From Isoetes taiwanensis (Eukaryota > Streptophyta > Lycopodiopsida > Isoetales > Isoetaceae), in assembly GCA_021234155.1 (NCBI GenBank), contig JAJEKV010000063.1, positions 7,088,095 to 7,152,094 on the forward strand: a stretch of DNA of 64,000 nt, in the 5' to 3' direction. Under the pieces are notes generated by a model. The model searched no databases. It was not told where the DNA came from and worked only from the letters and a program-made list of their open reading frames with translations. How positions within the stretch are numbered: the first letter of the stretch is position 1; the number at the start of each line of letters is the position of its first letter. Made by a program: the position numbers and the translations under genes. Of the stretch, positions 1-14,178 are shown piece by piece.

Positions 1-1735
1 CCCGCTTCTCGTAAACTGGTTGGTCGGTGACCTTGAGCTATGGGTCGGCTAATATGCGCAGAGGCGATAGCAGCTCTTACACGGCATTGTGTTTCCCCGC
101 CTGTGCATTCCACCCATTGATCATATTTCACGACATTGATTGGGGATAGCAGGAATCACCGCAACCCCATACTTTTGTTTCGCGGGATTTTGGTAAAAGC
201 TTTTGACACGGGCACAAATTTATAGCCAGATAGACCGCATACCGGGACCTCTTTGACTGGCACGCGTGATATATTAAGGTACCAGTCAGACACATCGCCA
301 AGACAAATTTCGCGACCGGGTGAGTATTGGAGGCGTCAGTTGCCTTCCCACACTTCTTTGGGCCCATACATTGACCAACTGGAAGATTGGTTTCCCAGCA
401 TGGAGGTGCGGGCACCCATCTCATGCATCACACAATCCGGGCAACTCATATATGTCGACGATATCAACTCCTCCTCGGCCTATAATTCGTGAGACATGCA
501 ACGCCACCCGATGCTCTTTATACTCTTTTTGTCGAATTTACCGCATGCGAAGCGACCACAAACTAGGTGTCGGTATTTCATCATCCCGCTGCCAAGGCTT
601 CGCTCACTTCACTGTGGACAAGATGTAGAGGCGGGTTCACCCACAAGTACTTAGATCGAGTTCTCAAACCACAACGATTACGCTTCATCAAGTTATGTCA
701 CTTGTGCTGGAGCACCATGGCGCCAGAGAACAACAACACAAGGCGAGTTTTTCAGGCGTCTGACACTAGTCACACGGTTTCGGCCTTAATTCGTTGTCCT
801 TGTGGAAGGTATGGGTCTTGATATCCTACGACTGGAATGACTCGAAGCAGTGCGTATGGCCTTCTTTGCACCGGTATTCCCGGTGAAGTCCATGTTCCAT
901 ACCGTATCCACCCCGTATATGCTTTCACCTCTAATACCGCTGGAACGCCATCATTTTACTTCCTTAAGGTGGTCGCTATGGTCGACACATCAGCTTTGCC
1001 TAACCTTTGCTTCGCCATGGCGGGTCTCCAAATCAAACTCACAGCGACAAGTTCTATGGTTCTCACAATCGAGGTGTACAAAAGTAAACGATGTGTACAT
1101 GTAAGACAAAGAGCAAAGATCACGTAGGTACCAGTCGCACTCTAGATGTTAATTTCCTCGAGTTCTAGGATGCGATGTTCGGACGCGACGTTAAACCGCA
1201 CTATCACAAAGAAGTCAATCCTAGGCTCTGTGAGGCTCATATTGCAACACCCAAATGCCATGAAGAAGCGCCAGACTTATAGCTTCCATTCCATGGGTGC
1301 ACATCAGCCTCACAGATGGAGTCAGACGTTGGCTCTGGAAGAGGGCGCCATCAGAGGACTACCTGCCTCCAGACTGGCCTTCAGCTGTCTTCACATCCAG
1401 AACTATGCCTTATCATTAAGGTCCGGGCCACCTGCCAGATCGCCATTGACTACTGGGCCGTGGTTTCATAGGGTCATACCTGTGGAGCTAAGGGATGCCC
1501 GACTCGGGCCCAGTTCCTCCGGATCAGATTGGAATCGTCCTATACACTGTACAAAATGCGTTTATTATCATTTATTATCACAAGGTTTTCCTTCAAAACT
1601 TCTCACGGGGCGAGGGTTTTTTATATTCTCACGTATTACACTTTGTTGCCTTCTTTTTGTTTGGGTCCTATAGGCCAATTACTCCCATGGACTTAAAAAA
1701 ATCTATTCTATTCTATTCTATTCTATTATAGTTTT
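1..1735 (+). mobile_element. LINE (non-LTR) retrotransposon remnant, RT domain and 3' end
   Basis: A decayed non-LTR retrotransposon whose 5' part lies outside the window. In shifting plus frames near 325-480 one reads pieces of the reverse transcriptase: LGPYIDQLEDWF, which matches the LINE block that follows the RQGCPLSPTLF motif, then GQLIYVDDI, with the catalytic YVDD near 450-465. A segment near 500-545 resembles the downstream LINE text with FCRIYRMR. Frames shift and stop codons break every reading, so it is non-functional. The 3' part (about 1150-1735) has no long open frame and ends in a pentanucleotide tail. The block TTTGGGTCC(T)ATAGG near 1659-1675 recurs in the minus-strand LINE near 9.28 kb, suggesting one family. 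Base composition is richer in G+C than the DNA that follows. The clade is not resolved. Confidence 0.6.
1702..1727 (+). repeat. (TCTAT)n tail of the LINE
   Basis: Five tandem TCTAT units directly follow an A-run (acttaaaaaaa). Simple-repeat tails of this kind terminate many non-LTR retrotransposons. This one marks the 3' end of the remnant. Confidence 0.75.
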
Positions 1736-4700
1736 ACAAGGTCGCTTCTAAAGATTTATGTATTATATAAATTGCAATGTAATGATCAGATTTTGATCTG
1801 GATAAGATCATCCAAGATTGATATTACCTGTTCCATGGCGTAAGTCCGCCTTTACATGAAGTGGAGAAAATTCAACTTCGTGCAATGTTGTGTCCTTCGT
1901 ATCATACATGCAAGTTACATGGATTATTATTCACTAATGAATTAAATATGACCAAATGATTTGCATTGCTGATAGAGATAAAAGTAAGAGGAAATAACAT
2001 GACAAGCCCAATTTCACTTGTAACAGAAAATCCAAGTTTAGCACTCCGTGATTATGCAAATTGGTTCAACCCACCTCGTGCTCTCCTCCAAACTCCCTCA
2101 TCACTTGGGAATTTACTATACTGCTTTTAGCACGCTATTCTCCTGTGACCAACAGCAATAACATCAATAGAATCTTGTTGGAAAATAACACCGAGAATGT
2201 TCATTGCTCACACGCAAGAAACGAATAAGAATGGAACCCAAATATTCTAAAAAATCATAGTTCGTGGCCATTGATCACTGCTCCAAAAATGATCGGGCCA
2301 TCTCCACCATCCCCATCCAAAACCTTTCCCTCGACAACCATCTAATCTTATGAACGCGTAGGGACCCTTGGGGAGTCTTCCTTTCTCAAATTATCACATA
2401 CAAAGAAGAAAAATTCTTTGGTGGCTGGTCACAAAGACTTTCCAATCCAACCAAATTCTAAATCATCATTGCAAACTCCATTTCAAAAGTATTCCAAAGA
2501 CACTAACAGCTAAAGCCTTCAGAGTAATACAAGGATTGTTCCAATGAGATTAGGGAATTACCTTTCTTCAACTCCAATAACTCAGCAGGTTTTGTACCAT
2601 AGCATTACATCCATCTCCCAAGGTAATGGCAACAAACCTGAACAAATTCTTGTTCCTATATTCTCAATTAATACTAAATGCTTCATATAGGGTGTCACTT
2701 TTCCAATTGTAAAACTGTGTTATCTCACACAAACTTTGTTATCCTTCAAAATGTCACATATACAATTAATTGCCATATAACGGAAAATCGCTTGTCTCAT
2801 CGATAGAAATAATAGAATAAAAGGGACTATTTTTAACATTGCATGCAACTTCCTTCTCATATATTGCCCAATTGCAATCAAAGATTCTCATTAGCGGCTC
2901 ATGGTTTTGTATAACCGCCATACACATCATGTTATGGAATATTTGGCACCTTCATAACACCAAGGAAGGTAATCATTTATCAAATTTCCTTAGGCTCTTT
3001 TCCCTTCTATGCCTTTGTAATACACTACCATTAACAATTCTCCACCACTGTGCCTCTTATACATTCCCATCTTGCTGCCATGTGCATGCACTGAATAGGC
3101 TCCATCATTTTCACTTAATCAGACCCCTCATCCATAAGACATTTCATATGATGGTGATCTTCTCATGCTCTTCAAAGAACTTTACAGACACATTACACGC
3201 TAACCTCTGTGGAAGAGTTGGCTTTCTTTGTGCTAATACACACTTTGCATTTGAATTCACCATGGCACCAAGACCCTGTGTAATCCTGTGGAGTTATTCT
3301 CCGTCTCTACCAAATTTCCCAGCTAGGATTCTGTCAATTCCACAGCCATTCCTCATGAGTCCAATCAATTTGGTTCTGTCCCACATCCCTCACTCACCAG
3401 TTCACCACCCAAACAAGTCTCCGAATTCTTCACTGTGGATTTGTAGATTAAGAGCCCTTGACTAACATCTCAACATCTTCTCATGTACAATGACAAAAAG
3501 GACCAAATTGATTGCCTCACTCCAAATACCGAGTTGAAACAGATGAAAACCCAAAGAAACGCATTGGCCAAGATACCACTTTAATATCCATGTGATTACA
3601 ACAGCAAACACTGGTAATTAAAGAATATAGGGAGTTTTAGGAGGAAAAGTGGAACTTATTAGCACCAAATGCATCACATAGCTCAAACTACAGGCAACCC
3701 CTATAAAGATACTTGACATAGAACTTAAAGCGATTAGAATAGAACGCCACCTTTAACCAACATAGACCTGCCACTTAATAGATTCATCTTGCAGCCTCCG
3801 TTGAAAAGCTTCGATACACATTAAAATCAAATGGAATTTAGAGTCCGGCAACACCCAACGTCCTCTGATAATTCATTCTAATTTCAACAAAGACACTAAG
3901 CCCTACAGACACAAAATTCAAATGGGATTTTAGGGTCCGGGTAACATCAAGACTCAGAACTTCTCTGAAAGCAATCTATTCTAATGAGCAAACCGCACTA
4001 AAGGCACAGCAGATGGATAAATGTTAATTTAATCCGCTTCTTTTGAAAACCGTAATGATTCCATCATCTATCCGCATACTCTGCTCGGTTTCGCCACAAA
4101 GAGAATTCTAAATATCGCAAGTAATCATGATACTATTCTGTGGGTTGCCTGACCTGTTTCATCTTCCAGGCAAAACCATTTCGGTTTTCAGATGTACTAA
4201 CGGGACAACCCAATGGAAAGTGCTGGTGATTTGACTGCATGAGTTGTACTGGTGGAGAATTTTGAACTCACAATCTTCAATTGCGAAGAAATACTAAAAG
4301 CAAAATTGTTTTAGAGAGCTATATCCCTACAGAAATTCCATTGCCTCCCTAGATTTGAAATCAAAAAGATCCATGGTAGGTCAGTTTAGAGGAGAGAGGG
4401 CACTTCTGACAAACATCTGAATTAAATTGAGGGAATGAGCGTTATTCTACAAACTGGAATCACAAACTCAACATAAACAATTACACAAACAACCTGAACT
4501 AAATTTGTATATTATTATGACATTACACAAGCCCTTTAAAGAACTGCACATTTATTCTAATTTTTGACACCTGAAGGATTTTATGCAACAAAAACGAAAT
4601 ACTTAAAATTTTAAAGCCTTTGACGAAAAGCCTTCAAACTATAAATTCTCTTTTTATACAATTTCGAGACAGTACTTGACACTAAAAGTCAAAATTCACA

Positions 4701-4780
4701 CCCAGGCATGAATATTGTTTTACAATTGCTCAGTACGTTCATTGACATGATGTCCATGAGAATTGTGCACCAAAGCACTC
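1736..4780. other. AT-rich intergenic DNA, no gene recognised
   Basis: No domain or splice-consistent exon series was recognised on either strand. The only long plus frame is 208 codons at 2839-3465. Its product is rich in His, Cys, Leu and Phe and has no recognisable motif, and its composition looks like chance reading of old non-coding DNA. A piece at 4255-4288 resembles part of the gypsy LTR at 34,964-34,990 (TTTGAACTC, CAATCTTC, CAATTGC). Confidence 0.5.
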
Positions 4781-7700
4781 GATCTTTCTAGAAGGATAGT
4801 GGTAGCCCGCCTGTTTCGGGATCTTCCTAGTAGTGGTGAGATTATGATGGCGAGGATCTGAGAGATGCACCTGGTGATGAGTAGGAAGGGAGAAGAAGGC
4901 CTGTCTCATTGCAGGCTAATCTACTTACGAGACCTTAATGACGTGCAGTGAAGTCCATGCACCATTAAACTCTGAGGGAAACTGGCTTAGCTGTGCCCAG
5001 TTTCGCTTCTGTAACGCGAAACATGAACTCTTTGAGACCCTCGTGTAGCTGCTTAGGGTCGCAAGTCATGAATAGGGCATCAAAATGGGAGTGGAATAGG
5101 GCGTAGTCCCAAACATAGATTACATGAAAACATATGACTGAAAAAGAAAAAGAAGGAAGCACGTCTACAGGGTATCGAAGAGAGCACGCCACCACAAAAT
5201 TGAAAGAAGAAAAATCCAGATTTCCGGTGGTTTCAATAGCGCGTCTCCAACGTGACGCTTATCGTAGAGGCCCGGCCAGCGAATGTCCTACCGTAGATTG
5301 GCATAGCATAAGTATCGAAAATGTGAAAACAGCCCGCTCATAAGGATTGAAAGAAGAGAAGAAACGAAACGCGAAGTTTCCTTCCAACCTGACAGAAAAG
5401 CAATAAACGATCGTCAGTTTTGAATTTCAAGAATGGTCCCCCGGCGTAAGAGCCCGTGAACGTCGCCGAGACATAAACTAATTACTTTTCACCTGCGGTG
5501 CCCATCGGCAAAATTAGACCGAACGAGAATGGGAAGGCCCCATAATGAATTTGTAGCCGCCATGACAATTAGAAAATTCCATAAATCTACCGCAAAATTG
5601 ACATTTAAACCTGCAATGCAACGCCCGCGAATAGGAAGCGCTGGCGTGATTAACCTGCACTCAATCACGCACCAAATTGTCTTCGAGCTGCAACTCAAGG
5701 GCGGCCTGCGTTCTACTGAATGCAACCGGGCGTGAATTTGCAACGCAGGAACGCCATGAAAAATGCGAAGTTCGGTGATGCTCGCGCCAACACCCTACTG
5801 GCTGGTTACGCCCCTTCAGTAACGGCGGCTTGTAGGGTTTTCAAACAGCCATATACGAATGCAACACAACAGTACGCCACCTTATAGTATAGGTCTTGTT
5901 TCAATCTTAAGTGAATTTCACCTGGATCAGATTTGGTATACATGTCTCCAATTTTGTATGGCGGCCCAAGAAATGTCAAAATGCCCCAACGTTCCCAATG
6001 ACTGAGTTAATGATAATAATGAACCTAAAGTGGATGACACTATCAGTTCCTGAATGATGTTTCTATTGAGGTGTTCTCTATTGATGATTGTGAAGCCGCT
6101 TGCAGTAGCAGTTGTTGAGAATGCCGGTGGTTTGATAATTGTTTTGACAGTACATCGAACCCAAAACAATCACCATTTAGAAAACATCCTGCCTCAAATC
6201 AAACATCTTATCAAAAACACTTCATTCATAATGCAGCCATTCAGGGTTTCATCAAACCATCTGACTTTTGTTCATCGTTTTTGCTAATCATGTGGGTCAA
6301 CTTTGACAGCGTGAAATCTCGCAAATGAGAAAACAGGCACAAATTACAGCGACCGCCTATAATGGAGAAGTTACTTCAAACCAGCCGAACTAGAGAAAGC
6401 AGGTAGCCAGCTTCATCAATGGTATGCAGTTTAGGGAATCCCAAACGATGTCGGTAATCGCATGAGGCAACCCTTTCGGCGATTAGCGAAATAAACCGCC
6501 ACCGAACCTGACCATATAACCCGGGCGCATTGAGGCAGCCGCAATCACACCGCTGAATACTTAGATTCATGACAAGTTATGCATTTGGCCGGCGTCAGCC
6601 CGCACCCTGGCATTCCCATTACGCCTGAAACCATATACATGATATATTCAAGCATGTGAAAATCGGTTAATATTAGAAACTCTATATATAGTTAAAATTT
6701 TGATCCAGCACAAAAAACCGCTTGTTTAACGCAGATGCATACAAGCGAGGCTGTCAAAATTATTTTGTTTGCCACACAGGATCTCCGGCGATAACGTTAA
6801 TAGGTAGTTTGATCTGAACTGTACCCTGTAACTTGCACGCACCAGCACTGGTTAGATATGATGATCATTGGCGAATATTCTTATTGAAGCTTAATGAATA
6901 TATGACAACCAGCGGCGTAATTTTGAAGGTCAGTACTATTTTATCTATACTCCAAGAACAAGGTTAAAAAGGTATAGAAAAGACACAAGCATTTTTTGTT
7001 CGAACTTCTTTCAGGTTTTCGTTGATCATTTGACCTCATAATATAATTCACTCTTTAGTTCTATAGCTAACAGCAACTCTTGATGAGATTGCAAAATAGC
7101 AATGCTTTGTTAACAATATGATGGCATCTCATACAACGGCACTGCATTTCATTGATCCTTATACTCTTGAAAAAATCAGAGCAGTGTCAATGACACGGTA
7201 GGCCATCAACAGAGTTACTTCACTCCCAAGCATATACGTCATGCACTCTCTCACATTCTCCCTGCTGACCCCTGCACAAAGTTCTCGTAGCAGTGTCTCC
7301 TAATGCCTCCACGCATGGCTGGTGGCATGAAAGCCATGAAACTCCAGCAATACTTTGAAACCACTGCATCAACAAAGTGCAATTCAAGTGATGTACTTCC
7401 ATTCGTGGAAAGCCAAGAAACCCCAAATTGCCCCTTTACAGTTTTAACTTTATATGACCAAATCAAGCAGATAAATGGCATAGCGGATGAAATCCAGTAA
7501 GAATGAATGAGAAAGAAAAGCGTGTTGAAATGTGCCAGAATCTGGAGGAGCCATGAAGAGAAACTTACCTGAGCTTCTATGATGCCTTACAACACGCCAT
7601 TCCTTCTGCGGATTAGAAAACCTAATGGGATTTTTCTATTTATTTATTTTATGATTATGATGAAAATCCAATTTCAAAACCAAGTAAAAATATCGATTGT

Positions 7701-9227
7701 ACTGCTTAACCAGGAAAAAATTATTTTTGAAAATTTTGAAACCAGAAAAAAAAACTTGTTGCATGCTCAACCAAGAAAGAAAATTTGATTGAAAAAAATT
7801 GTTGCAACAATATAATAAAAGGTAGATATTTTATCTAGTACATACTAATGTTGTTGGATAACTGTTGCTTGAAATTTACAATGAAACCTCGACCTTTTGA
7901 TTAAATGCATCTAGATCGTCGTCTCCACTAGCTTCGGTCCACTGTCAAACTAGAAATGGCATTGCCAGTTTGCTTTTTAGGGGTGCCTTCCTTCTTTTTA
8001 CACTCCATTAATGGACTTTTGGGCTGCCAATTCCTTTGCATTTGGAGATTTGATCTTGGTCTCAAAATTGCTTCCCAGGGTGGAGGAGAATTCCTCACTT
8101 GTGATGAGGGGGCGTAGTTTTCGAATTATGCTTCCCTTGCGTTGGAAGTGCACTTAGGAAAGACTTTTTTGGTTGGCTGGACTTCTCTCCACAACCACAT
8201 TCCTTGCCATGCTGCTTAGATACATTGTCAAATGAGAGTTGAAGAGTGTGATACAATCACTGCTATAAATACTCAACCATGGGGTGATAAGAAGAAATCA
8301 CTTTTATATCTCAATGAGGTCAATAATTGTCTAATCTTGTTCTTTGTGGACCTATCTTTTTGGTCACTAATATAGATCCAGACAAACATTGCGCATGTGT
8401 ATTGATATGCTCACTAAAAGGCAAATTGATGAACATCCACAAAAGTTATCCACACTTTTATGCTGGCAACCCTAGATCTATTGGGCAGTGATATAGCCCA
8501 TATAGTGAGTCCTCTTAGAAGTTTCCTCATCCAATTATTTGTGTGCCTAAGCAAAGTAAATCCAATCCATGTTTTCTCTTTTCTTAAGGCATAAAGAATC
8601 GTGAAAAATGAAGAATTGCCTACTTTGCAGAGCACAATTATACCCAATCCTAACGTTAACATGCACTTGTGGCTTTATGAAACTTTTTCTAACGTTGCAT
8701 GCTTTAAAAAGGCTTTGTTTAAATAATATACAAGTGAAGCACAAATTGAGACATATTGAAGTAAAGTAAAGAACATTTGAGTTTGTTTTGTCTTGACTAC
8801 TCGAACAAAAAATGAAGGTTGGCATTGTGCTGGCGTTGGTGGGACATAATTCCTCATTTAGGCAAACATCGAGCTAAAAAGTAAGAACATCGGTAAACTA
8901 TGACAATGATCTTTACAACATGGAATCTGATTCTAGGTCCAAAGCGGGAAACCTATTGCTAGAATGGTAGGGGAGGGGGCAAAGTCTAATTTTATTTGTT
9001 ACATAGACATGCATATCTGAGATTATGGTGGTAACTTTTCGATAACATTTTATTTACTCAAGGTTTAACAAAAATTTGAGGCCATTAAGATATGCCTTAT
9101 CACAATTATCAAGAATCATAATTTAGACATTGTTTACTTAATACATCCTCTCTCACATGTCATTTTATAACATGCGGCTTTCTTTAATGGTTAAACTTTG
9201 GCATTGTTAATTTCGGATCTTTAGATC
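4781..9227. other. Intergenic DNA, no gene recognised
   Basis: The part 4780-6600 is somewhat less AT-rich than its surroundings and has several 60-85 codon frames on both strands, none with a recognisable motif. A 65-codon plus frame at 7303-7500 has protein-like composition, but no family was recognised and no splice partners were found. From 7580 to 9200 the DNA is AT-rich and low in complexity. I see nothing else that I can support. Confidence 0.4.
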
Positions 9228-12200
9228 ATGGAAAGAAGGAAGGAAGGTTCTTTTATCGTCTCACAGGCCAATCCTACCTATGGGACCCAAATTACAGGTC
9301 GTGGCAAAGCCCGGCATTTACTATTAGGATTAAAAAAACCCTTACGAGGGAAAACCGGTGGCAACAAGCGCCTGGTACTGCATACAAATATACATATACA
9401 CATGAATTCCCTATGACCTCGGATAGGCACCCGGGCAGAGGTGAGTCCGCATCCAAAACCTCACGGAGGTAGGAGCTAAGGGATTGAACTCGGACGTGCG
9501 TCTTAAGTAGCTTCGTCGATCGGCCCAGTGCGCACCAAGAGAACGAAGGAAGCGAATCGATTATAGGCCGGGGCGGCTAAGGTATGGTTTCATCCTCAAC
9601 AACCCCCTGGGAACAACACCGACAAAAGCTTGTCTGGCGGCTCTCCAACCCACCAGCCCATCTCAAAGAAGATGGTGGGCCCACTGTTGAATGGACGCTG
9701 ATGATCTAGCTTCTTCATGGGCAACCGTAGCAGGTAGAGCCGTGGGTCTCCCGAACGGTGGTGGGTTTATGTGCTATTTGTAGTGTGCCATCTTTACCGT
9801 TCCCAGAGCATGGTGATCGAGCTTCGGAAACAAGAGTTCAAGTACCCCTTGACCTATCGTGGCATCGTGTGTGCACACAGGCCACCTATATAGCGTCTAC
9901 GTTCCTAGCGCCGTGCCCAGGCTCTCTTGTCCTTCCAACAAGCTCTCAGTGGATTCATCGGGCTCATCGCCTAGCGTAAGCCAAGTCGCGGGGCCGAGTG
10001 TCGCCCATGTTAGCCACCTTACGGAAATAAACAATGTGTCTATCGAGGGGCCGCTTTGTCAGGGGGCATGAATCATGTCTCATGCAACAAGATGCGATAT
10101 GGGCGAGGGCTTGACCCCAAGTGCCCGCAGCGTCAAAAATGCCTCTAGACCTGCTCTAAGTCATTCCAAATTAAGCCAAAGACACCACTAGGCCCCACAC
10201 CTCGACCCCATCTGAAGAACCGGCTCCACCCGGTTACGGGAACAAATGTGACCGGTGGCCCCAGTCATCTGTCGCCACCCCCGGGTGACTATTGTTTTGC
10301 ATTATGCATCGGTGCCTTCCAACCTGCCTTTGGTCACCAAAGGCGAATGGATGCATTCCAATACGTTGAGGGCGGAAATTCCACCCGGTACTTGTAGTTG
10401 GGTGTGACCTCTACCATCACTTTACGATAAGTGGCGCCCGGAGGGTGGCGGATGGCGTGAGGAGGATATAGGAGGATCACCTTAGTCTTGGCGGGTTGAC
10501 CGCATGTCCGTCGCTGGCGAAATGTGTCGGGGCATCTAGGTGTGCACTGCATGCCCTCCGTGTATGGGCCGGGAGGTCCACATCATCCACATAGATGAGC
10601 CGTTGGATGACACGGTGCAGAGTCGATACCATCCCCATTGGCGGCCAAGCCGGGCTTCCAACCGTCAATATAAAGTCCAAAAGAGTGTGGGTGAGAGAGG
10701 ATAGCCTTGCCTAACTTCAATCGCTAGCAAATGACTGTCCTTCCTTAGGTTGCATGCGGCAACTCTCGTCTGACTCGCACGTACATTTGCATTAGGATCA
10801 ATAGGAGCCCCCGGATGGTGCAATCTAAGCCCACAACTTTTTTCGAGAATGCGTGGCCGGCTTTTGCAAAGTCCACAAAGCGGCGATGCGGTCCTCCAGA
10901 GCGGTTCTGTTGTCCTCGAGCGAGGGGCCACGAGTGTGAAGATGTGATCAATGGTCCCGAATGTCGGGGGTGGCTTTTGCACGGGTAAGTGCCGACTTGG
11001 CGCCTCTACCCATGCGGTTTTTCTTTGTTAGAATGCCCGCGCCGCGACTTGGCAAACAGCGGTGACCATGATGGTTCCCGATGGTGGGCCGATTAATGGG
11101 TCCCCACCTTGTAGATCCGGAACAACCGCTTGTGGTCCATGGCCAGGAAAACCCTCTTGCGGTGCCACTGTTGAGCGGTCACGCGGGGGCGGGCACCATG
11201 AGAACATCTGCCCGAGCAACTTTCAAACATGGTGGCCCGTCCCCAAGTGCATTTGCCTTCCATTAGCCCGGTATTTGCAGCCCTCTTAAACATCTTCTTA
11301 CGTGATCACCCGGTGGAGCCATATTCGCGGCACCGTCCGCGGTTCGAGGGGGATCATAAAGTATTTGCGTAGTCTCTTCCCATTGCACCGGGCCAGTGAT
11401 GTTCCCGGTAGGTTGTGGCGGCTGCCAGTACCTGGCCAAAAGTTCTGGTGGAAGCGTCCTGGTAGGTAGAACATTTCTCGCCGTTGCCTTGTACCTTGCC
11501 TTTGTTTCCTTGGAAGGCGGTAATGGCTGGTGGCACAGGCGTGTCGATCCGCGATGAGGCCGATCTGGCGTTTGGCGTTCCTTACTCCCGGCATCAAAAC
11601 CATCCGGCATGCGCTGAAAGTTAAGTTACCGACCACGCATGGGGAGGTCTCCCCAAAGCACCAATGCGCGCCTCGAAGAGCTCAACTAGCTGGCTCTTTA
11701 GCCGTCACGGCATGGGCCCGTAGAATCGGGGAGGGCTTCTGCGAGCATGTCGGCAGAACCCTTTTGCCCGGCCATAATCAAAGCGCCAACCAGCTCTGCG
11801 GAGGTGCTTTGCCTCTCGAGGGCGTAGCGGCTGGCGGTGCCACTTCACATAGAGTGGGAGGTGATGCGAGTCGGCCTCCTTGTCCCATCGGCCCGTGCTG
11901 CGTATTGAAAATGGTGACAAGGTGTGTACATCCTGTATGACCATTACCTGACATAATCCACGACTATAGTTTTCATGCGTATTGTTGTTATATGCAAAGT
12001 GTACCCCGTGGGAAGAGGGTGGTAGGCCATTGCATATGAGCAAAGTCAAACTTCGATTGATCGTTGTTTTGCTATCACCAAGCTGTCGCAACCGCACGTG
12101 GATGTTGGACTCCATCTCCGCTCTCGAAGTCCAATGCGCGGCACTATTAACCTCCCGGCTTGGATGGCGGGCCAAAGGTTACCCCAGCGGAGGGGGGCTC

Positions 12201-12650
12201 GTGGGGCCCTGAGCGACCAACCGATGCCTTGGCGCGGCACGAGCTGTAATGACCCTGGTCGGGCCTCCTTCTTCATGGAGGGATGTCTCTCCCTGCCCAT
12301 TGTGATGGACGGGCCGCTTCATTGGTGGCCATTCTTGGTTTCCAGGCCGGGCTTGGCCCCGAGGTTTGCCCGAGGTGGGGTCTTTGGCCGTGGGTTCCGG
12401 AAGCTCACCCGCTGGGGGTGAGTCCTGGACACCGGGCTGCGCCTTAAAGGCCATGGCTTGGGGTATGGCACGCCGCAAAGGTTTAGGTAGGCTATGGCGT
12501 GGGCTTGTCGTCCGGGCAGGGTTGGGGCTAGGCGGGGTGGTGGCGGGCGTGGCCAGGCAAGGCCAAGAGGCAGTTGGTTGGGCTATGGCAATGTCAAGCA
12601 AATGTTGGAGCCTAGCTCAACATTATTCTAGCGGCTTGACTTCCCAAAGG
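9228..12650 (-). mobile_element. LINE (non-LTR) retrotransposon remnant with RT domain
   Basis: On the minus strand the reverse transcriptase is recognisable although broken. VDFAKA near 10,875 corresponds to the VDF(R/K)KAFD block of LINE RTs. EVRQGYPLSPTLF is encoded near 10,690-10,730, the classic RT motif before LYID. LIYVDD at about 10,582-10,599 is the catalytic YVDD. These motifs lie in the correct order, 5' to 3' on the minus strand, but in several frames with stops between them, so the element is dead. The 3' end lies near 9230, where the minus strand runs into a pyrimidine tail (ccttccttccttctttcc) after the family-specific TTTGGGTCCCATAGG. The 5' end is uncertain and is placed near 12,650, where G+C content drops sharply. 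Endonuclease motifs were not identified. Confidence 0.6.
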
Positions 12651-14178
12651 CGATGGGGTCTCTCGCATACAAAATAAGCGCTTCCCATATCAAAGGTCCT
12701 TATTTTTTTCAATTTTTAAATCTCCCCCACGAATCAATGGTGCAGCGAGCATACACGGTGAGGCATTAAAGTTTTCACAACCATACATGGTCGGCATATC
12801 AATCCTGGCCGGCTTCGGAGCCTTAGACTACAATCATGAACAAATAAACTCAGTCACCACTGATGAACGAAGTTCAGGATCTCTTTTAACACATCAGAGA
12901 AAAACTGACTTCAGGCTACAGAGATACCGATTTTATAGAGGCATGATGTATAGGAAGAAGGCAACGGGACCCTTTTCCAGCGATTGGGCGGGGAAGCCTC
13001 GCAATGGGCGGTACCGGGAGGAGTCCCCCGCCACCTAGAAGGAGGGACTGGTTTGCTGCCCCCTACAACAAGGAAGATGGGAGCCTGCATCGGATCTTCA
13101 AGGTTGCTGTTGATCTTCACCGGATCTTCACCAATTGCTCTTGATTTTTACCAGGTAAGCGGAATCACAGCCCTTGTTTTCATTCCAGAGTGTAGGGGGC
13201 TGCCACATGGCAGCACCAGATTCATTCTGGCAACCCATCTTCCTTGTTGTTGTGCCGGGAGACCATGCCAATCTGAACCAGTTGATTAAATCCTTTCCTT
13301 CCTTCGAACTTGAGCTCTGAATTCACGCCCAAATGCGAATTTTTGCCGCATGCCATGAGTTTGATGCACATTTTATTGGGATTTCAATTCTGACCCAATA
13401 AAATGAGGGATCTGGGTAAAAGCACGCTGTGGTGTTCCAATTCGGCTGTCCCCCCTGTCCCCCCAAAATGTGGCGTTGCATGCACCACTTTTGTGGTATG
13501 AAAGTATAATTATGGCACCGCTCAGCTGCCGGTATTTAAGAATAGAGTCCCGCTCAGCTGTGGGGGAAATTCTAATTTCAAAAACTAAAATTCAAATTCA
13601 AATTCCTATTCTTTGGCCCCTTCCGTTCTTTGCCCTGCGCCTGCGTTCTTTGGCTCCCCCCTGCTGAGCTCCAATCCATTGTGGATATGGATGTCAATGA
13701 GGTAATCTGTACACAAAACCGCATTTCGCATGGGAAAAGCGAAGAAGAACCAAGGAACAAGAAATGTTGAAGAAAAGACGCCCGGAAAAAGAAGAAGAGA
13801 AGAAAATTGAGCTTGCGGAATTGGCGTAAGGATCCGGTTCATCAAGAAGTGCAAGCAAGAACGCCGTATTGTCCTTAATTTGCTAACGCTCTTTCCATAA
13901 ATCGTAACCAAAAGAATGGAGGATAGCATGAAGAAAGAAATTTTACTTGATTTTTTTGAGGGATAAACATTGGAAAAATTCATAGGTGAAGAATTAAAGG
14001 ATTTGGAAGCCAAGAGCATCGTTATAAGGAGCCTCCGAGACTCCATGCAGATCATCAAACTCTCTACCAAAGAATGACTGCGCCTAGCGACCAAGAATAG
14101 TCAGCCTTGCAATAAATAGACAGACCGCGTAGAGTCTCAAACAAGTGACAAAATCAGCCAGATCTTGAAAGGTATTAG
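12651..14178. other. Intergenic DNA upstream of the transposase-like gene
   Basis: No gene was recognised. There is a short GC-rich patch (about 12,960-13,080) and a purine/pyrimidine-biased stretch (13,560-13,800). A minus frame of 162 codons at 13,606-14,094 has no recognisable motif and is most likely an antisense reading of purine-rich DNA. Confidence 0.4.

Noticed and set aside
2839-3465. 208-codon plus frame as a gene
   Set aside because: No motif, odd composition, no splice or promoter evidence, and no sensible reading of the opposite strand either.
9421-9540. tRNA gene on the minus strand (GAGTTCAATCC)
   Set aside because: The B-box-like match stands alone, with no cloverleaf around it, in the 3' part of the LINE.
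13606-14094. 162-codon minus frame as a gene
   Set aside because: It is antisense to purine-rich DNA, with a Ser/Leu/Phe-rich product and no recognisable motif.
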